From a virus, in the IMG/VR virus record IMGVR_UViG_3300009296_000007, positions 1 to 40,275 of that record: DNA of 40,275 nt. One strand, 5' to 3'. A program made the translations under genes and the position numbers. The notes beneath the pieces are model-generated. The model searched no databases, was not told the DNA's origin, and saw only the letters and a list, made by a program, of their open reading frames with translations. This document shows positions 37,668 to 40,275 of the stretch, in pieces; position 1 is the stretch's first letter; each line of letters opens with the position of its first letter.

Positions 37668-37696
37668 ATATTAAATTAATGTTTCGATGATGTCAA
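37668..37696 (-). promoter_or_regulatory. Promoter TTGACA-17-TAATAT for the replication operon
   Basis: The -35 TTGACA (37691-37696) and -10 TAATAT (37668-37673) have 17-nt spacing. The ATG of the leader peptide lies at the predicted start of transcription. Confidence 0.8.
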
Positions 37697-37741
37697 GCGT
37701 TATTTCTCAGCAACAAAAATATGCTTTCACGACTGGAAAAA

Positions 37742-38092
37742 TCAAAGAGCTTTCCATAAGGTTATGCGGACGCCTGTTCGTTCGTTCATTCTCCGGCCAA
37801 CCGCCACAATTGCGCCTCGGTCGCGCAGCTCGCTAATGCGGCTCCTGACTGTGCCTAGATGGCCCTGGGATGTTGGGTCCATGCCTATCTTTCGGCAAAC
37901 TTCCTCTGCCGTAATAGGTATGGGGCTTTCTGTGAGTGCCAAAAGGACTCGGGCTCGGATTGCATCGGCTGAAAACAAGGCCATTTGCAGGCCGTCGCGT
38001 CGGGAGTCGGCAGCATCCTGCCTAAAACGGTCAAACTCGCGTCCTGGGGCAGCCTTGGAAGCCGCAGGGGCCTTTAAATTCTGGTTGCTCAT
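37742..38092 (-). CDS. Winged-helix DNA-binding protein, 116 aa
   Basis: A 116-aa protein with a basic, disordered N-terminus and a winged helix in residues 45-112 (ARVLLALTESPIPITAEEVC, then RKIGMDP and LGTVRSRISELRDRGAIVAV). This is typical of small regulators such as MarR-like folds. It overlaps the VRR-NUC gene by ATGA and is the last gene before the replication promoter, so it may regulate it. Confidence 0.7.
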   Translation of the reverse strand: MSNQNLKAPAASKAAPGREFDRFRQDAADSRRDGLQMALFSADAIRARVLLALTESPIPITAEEVCRKIGMDPTSQGHLGTVRSRISELRDRGAIVAVGRRMNERTGVRITLWKAL

Positions 38093-38442
38093 GCCAATTC
38101 CCCATATTTGTATCCGTTTGCCTTTAGCCAGGACATGACATCTGGCACGCTCCTGGCCAGGACATAGTTATGGCCACGATCTACCAAGACCTTGGCCATT
38201 AGCTCCTGCGCGGGACTTCGCGTTCCTGTTTTGCTCTTGACCTCAATCCACAAAACCTTGCTCTCAGGCAGGAGGACTACGACATCCGGGATTCCCGGCA
38301 CAAAGTACGCGCTGGTCGGTATGTTGTAACGCCCCGTCCGCTTGTTGTAGTAGCCCATGTTCGGGATGTGGAACGAGATGTACCCAAGCGCCCGAAGTGC
38401 GCCTTGGATTCTGTTTTGGGTAATTAGTTCGGGACCCTTCAT
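38089..38442 (-). CDS. VRR-NUC domain nuclease
   Basis: A 117-aa stand-alone VRR-NUC nuclease. Motifs are an N-terminal Glu/Gln helix (ELITQNRIQGAL), PGIPDVVVL with D53, WIEVKSKTG with E67 and K69, and SPAQ with Q79. Phage VRR-NUC proteins are Holliday-junction or flap nucleases. Overlaps both neighbours by ATGA. Confidence 0.9.
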   Translation of the reverse strand: MKGPELITQNRIQGALRALGYISFHIPNMGYYNKRTGRYNIPTSAYFVPGIPDVVVLLPESKVLWIEVKSKTGTRSPAQELMAKVLVDRGHNYVLARSVPDVMSWLKANGYKYGELA

Positions 38443-39116
38443 GATGGCTCGGTGTCTGATACGTTCGCGGCCTCCAGCATGGCGCTAGCGCATTCGTCTT
38501 TTTTATGGGCATCATTCGGATCGAAATGCCCAAACGGGAGCCCGCGAGGATCGCGCGTGGGGCAATAGGTCCCGCACTTGGGGCAACTGACGTGTAAGAA
38601 TCGTTCATGCCGCCAGTTGAAGTCCCTCATGTATCCGAGAAGCACATGTAAAAGATGGTTCTCTCCAAGCGTTGTCGGGACAAAGACCGTCTGGATGTCT
38701 CTGGATTTCTTGGCGAGATTGAGTTGCCAGTGGCTTTCTCCGTGGTAACTGCCGGCGCTTACGCATTCGAGCAGACCGATCTCGGGCGGCAACTCCTCGG
38801 GCTCGATTATCCCCTTCGGAGTCGCGAAGTAGAAGCGGTTGAAGAACGGGACATAACTCCGCCACTTCTTGTCACTGGCAAAATCGGCGCGGCTGACCTT
38901 AACCTCGTATCCGTAGACGTAAAATGTCCGCAGGTCGATGACCATGAGGTCCACGCGCCCGCCAGCGAAACCGACCTCGGTCATGTACAGCGAGTCCATC
39001 CATTGGCGGACTCGATAGTATCGGCAGAGGCTCATGATCTCCGTCGCTGTCGGTCTGGGATCGGGCATTATCGGTTTTACCTCCTGGATTTTCTGCACGG
39101 ATTCGGAGCAGTTCAT
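38439..39116 (-). CDS. MmcB-like PD-(D/E)XK protein with C-terminal zinc motif, 225 aa
   Basis: A 225-aa protein resembling MmcB-family DNA repair nucleases: GGRVDLMVID with D56, VYGYEVKVSRADF with E71 and K73, then DKKWRSYVPFFNRFYFATPK and LPPEIGLLE. A C-terminal CPKCGTYCP cluster suggests an added zinc site. The start ATG 39116 overlaps the previous stop as ATGA; a second AGGAGG precedes an internal ATG at 39068 as an alternative. It probably acts in phage DNA processing. Confidence 0.75.
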   Translation of the reverse strand: MNCSESVQKIQEVKPIMPDPRPTATEIMSLCRYYRVRQWMDSLYMTEVGFAGGRVDLMVIDLRTFYVYGYEVKVSRADFASDKKWRSYVPFFNRFYFATPKGIIEPEELPPEIGLLECVSAGSYHGESHWQLNLAKKSRDIQTVFVPTTLGENHLLHVLLGYMRDFNWRHERFLHVSCPKCGTYCPTRDPRGLPFGHFDPNDAHKKDECASAMLEAANVSDTEPS

Positions 39117-39250
39117 TTGCAGCACCTAGGGAACTTCCCAACCAACTGCCAGAACACAAACGCCAGCACCTTCCCCGCTTCGGCACCGAATGATTTGGCT
39201 TTGCGCCACAGTACGCCTAGCGATTTGGCCAGGAGTAGAAGGATGGTCAT
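39113..39250 (-). CDS. Small basic amphipathic protein, 45 aa
   Basis: A 45-codon ORF joined by ATGA overlaps on both sides. It has a hydrophobic start (MTILLLLAKSLGVLWRKAKS) and a second hydrophobic helix (VLAFVFWQLVGKF), with a basic CysCys-Lys end. Possibly membrane-associated. Not recognised. Confidence 0.6.
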   Translation of the reverse strand: MTILLLLAKSLGVLWRKAKSFGAEAGKVLAFVFWQLVGKFPRCCK

Positions 39251-39408
39251 TGGCTTTCCTCGACCGTCAGGACCAAGACCTTATTGACGCACATGGCTAT
39301 GGCAGATGCCTTGGCCTGGTCCTCAGGGCTAATCTCAAACGTCAGCTTCGCGTTTCCCTCTCGATCCGTCCGGCTTCCGCAGACGGTGGCTTTGACTGTT
39401 ATCTGCAT
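39247..39408 (-). CDS. Small protein, 53 aa
   Basis: A 53-codon ORF starting 3 nt after the coiled-coil gene and ending in an ATGA overlap. It looks like a small alpha/beta protein (MQITVKATVCGSRTDREGNA, then KLTFEISPEDQAKASAIAMC). Not recognised. Confidence 0.6.
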   Translation of the reverse strand: MQITVKATVCGSRTDREGNAKLTFEISPEDQAKASAIAMCVNKVLVLTVEESQ

Positions 39409-39410
39409 GG

Positions 39411-40067
39411 TCAGATGGGCCGGACGTGGAATTTAACGCCGTCAACCTTAACCGTGTCGTGCGTCGATCTGGCCTGTTGCCCGAGCCTGATGGTATCCCA
39501 ACACAGATAGGCGCGAGCGTTTATGATCTGCTGATTCGTCATGCGCTCTATCGGGATTGGCGTAGCCATCCACGTTTCCGGGATGCGCGTCTGGACCTTG
39601 GGGATCGTGCGGGCCAGGATAACCGGAGCTGCCTGCACCGGGGCCTGTAGTATGGCCTCGGCCTGGGCCTTGTCGCCGGCCTTCTCGGCCTCTGCGGCTG
39701 CGGCGATTGCGGCGTCCTCGGCGGCTTTGTCGGATAGGTCCTGGAGGCGCTTCTCCTCCGCCTGGCGGGTGGATTCCTGCTCCAACTGATAGACCCGGAT
39801 TTTCTTCTTGTAAACGTCGCGTGTCTCGGTGATGAGGTCGGTGACTGCCTTCTTCTCTGCGACGGCGGCTTTGTGCCCCTGGTGCCATCGCTTGATATTG
39901 GGGTCGTACTTCTCATTGGCCTGTTTCTCGATCTCCTTGAGTTCTACGCAGGCTATGTCTGCCCGTTGAAGGTCGGCGTCAGTGGTGATGCAGAATGACT
40001 TAGCGGCCTCAAGAGCCGTCTTGGCCCTGGTTGCTTCTATAGCTGTTTCTACTATTTCTGTTTCCAT
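39411..40067 (-). CDS. Coiled-coil early phage protein, 218 aa
   Basis: A 218-aa protein that is mostly helical: residues 30-130 are charged coiled coil (ADIACVELKEIEKQANEKYD, then RVYQLEQESTRQAEEKRLQD), followed by an Ala-rich stretch and a folded C-terminus (WMATPIPIERMTNQQIINAR). Proteins of this shape commonly accompany RecT-type recombination genes in phages. Here bet and the exonuclease lie at the other edge, adjacent if the genome is circular. GGAG precedes the ATG. Confidence 0.7.
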   Translation of the reverse strand: METEIVETAIEATRAKTALEAAKSFCITTDADLQRADIACVELKEIEKQANEKYDPNIKRWHQGHKAAVAEKKAVTDLITETRDVYKKKIRVYQLEQESTRQAEEKRLQDLSDKAAEDAAIAAAAEAEKAGDKAQAEAILQAPVQAAPVILARTIPKVQTRIPETWMATPIPIERMTNQQIINARAYLCWDTIRLGQQARSTHDTVKVDGVKFHVRPI

Positions 40068-40112
40068 GTTTTATCTCCGTGGAGTTTCATACAGCTTACA
40101 TTTCTCATACAT

Positions 40113-40189
40113 AAAAAGACCTCCGGGCAAGCGGTTTGTTGTTGTGGACAGCAGACCGGCCCGGAGGCAAGATGGAATAAAAGAACCGC
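40113..40189 (-). promoter_or_regulatory. Early-operon leader: pseudoknot with U-run
   Basis: GCCTCCGGGC (40159-40168) pairs over 10 bp with GCCCGGAGGT (40119-40128), followed by CTTTTT, which alone is a good terminator. GCGGTT upstream (40184-40189) pairs with AACCGC in the loop (40131-40136), giving the same S1-S2-S1-S2 order as other leaders. It lies 45 nt before the first early gene, which must be transcribed through it. No good promoter was found between it and the right edge. Confidence 0.65.
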
Positions 40190-40275
40190 CGAACGATCGG
40201 GGGGTATCCCTTTGACAAAACCGCGATAAGACTCATGCGGCTATGCTGCGCCACCTGGCAACCGTCATGTGAGAG
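40190..40275 (-). other. Right-edge leader sequence without a gene of its own
   Basis: No complete gene. A minus-strand frame is open from the edge to about 40099 and would gain an ATG if joined to base 3 of the window, giving a 57-codon ORF across the junction. It contains CCGAACGATC (40189-40198), also found at 139-148 in the left-edge leader. Confidence 0.4.

Noticed and set aside
40212-40240. Plus-strand TTGACA near the right edge as a promoter
   Set aside because: At 16-18 nt spacing no acceptable -10 follows, and no plus-strand gene lies downstream.
1-40275. CRISPR array, insertion sequence or integrase
   Set aside because: No regularly spaced repeat-spacer pattern, transposase or recombinase motif was seen. 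The tandem repeats at 2453, 34288 and 37130 are explained otherwise.
1-40275. Direct terminal repeats at the window ends
   Set aside because: The first and last tens of bases do not match; only a 10-mer is shared between the two end regions, so terminal redundancy is not visible here.
1-40275. Amber codon reassigned genome-wide
   Set aside because: Several well-supported genes end in TAG with the next gene correctly placed (for example the genes ending at 2769, 4467, 27028 and 30390), so the in-frame TAG at 31265 is a local event.

Overview
The window is almost certainly a nearly complete genome of a tailed, podovirus-like bacteriophage. Every credible gene lies on the minus strand, so the map reads from right to left. 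Genes are packed with ATGA, GTGA and TAATG stop/start overlaps. It carries a large terminase, portal, scaffold, a major capsid protein of the Mu-gpT type, tail-tube and internal-virion-type proteins, and an amidase endolysin. No integrase, repressor or tail-length tape measure is recognisable, which fits a lytic short-tailed phage. Classical signal peptides and lipoboxes point to a diderm host. Fibre-like repeats (a GIGT-x-SP...LDV motif) recall secreted proteins of Elusimicrobiota and relatives; that host link is only inference.

Layout in transcription order. (1) 40.07-37.7 kb: a coiled-coil protein, small proteins, an MmcB-like nuclease, a VRR-NUC nuclease and a winged-helix protein. (2) 37.55-35.5 kb: a lambda-O-like initiator containing five iterons (probable origin) and a DnaB-type helicase. 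(3) 35.5-30.8 kb: small zinc proteins, a sigma-like protein, a repeat protein, an Ea22-like protein, a Gp37/Gp68 (DUF5131) protein and a lipoprotein. (4) 30.6-23.7 kb: terminase small subunit, an unexpected O-antigen-ligase-like membrane protein, a SpoVG-like protein, terminase large subunit, a GroES-like protein and tRNA-Thr(UGU). (5) 23.7-17.0 kb: an RNA-rich leader, portal, scaffold and capsid. (6) 17.0-3.4 kb: tail, fibre and ejection proteins, many with Sec signal peptides, then membrane, DUF1353 and endolysin genes. (7) 3.3-0.2 kb: small genes, a Bet/RecT annealing protein and a PD-(D/E)XK exonuclease. A consensus promoter right after the exonuclease points off the left edge, so the early operon at the right edge is probably its target on a circular or circularly permuted genome.

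The most unusual feature is regulatory. Eight TTGACA-16/17-TAnnnT promoters lie in gaps ahead of transcription blocks. At four of them an ATG or GTG starts exactly 6 nt after the -10 box, suggesting leaderless messages. Four leaders can form an H-type pseudoknot (S1 5' arm, S2 5' arm, S1 3' arm, S2 3' arm); in three of these the last arm is followed by a U-run. A fifth leader ends in an ordinary intrinsic terminator in which the leader ORF stops. Together these look like a phage-wide attenuation or antitermination system controlling the successive operons. Other oddities are virion proteins with signal peptides, a 77-bp tandem duplication at a gene start, and an in-frame amber codon inside a small gene.
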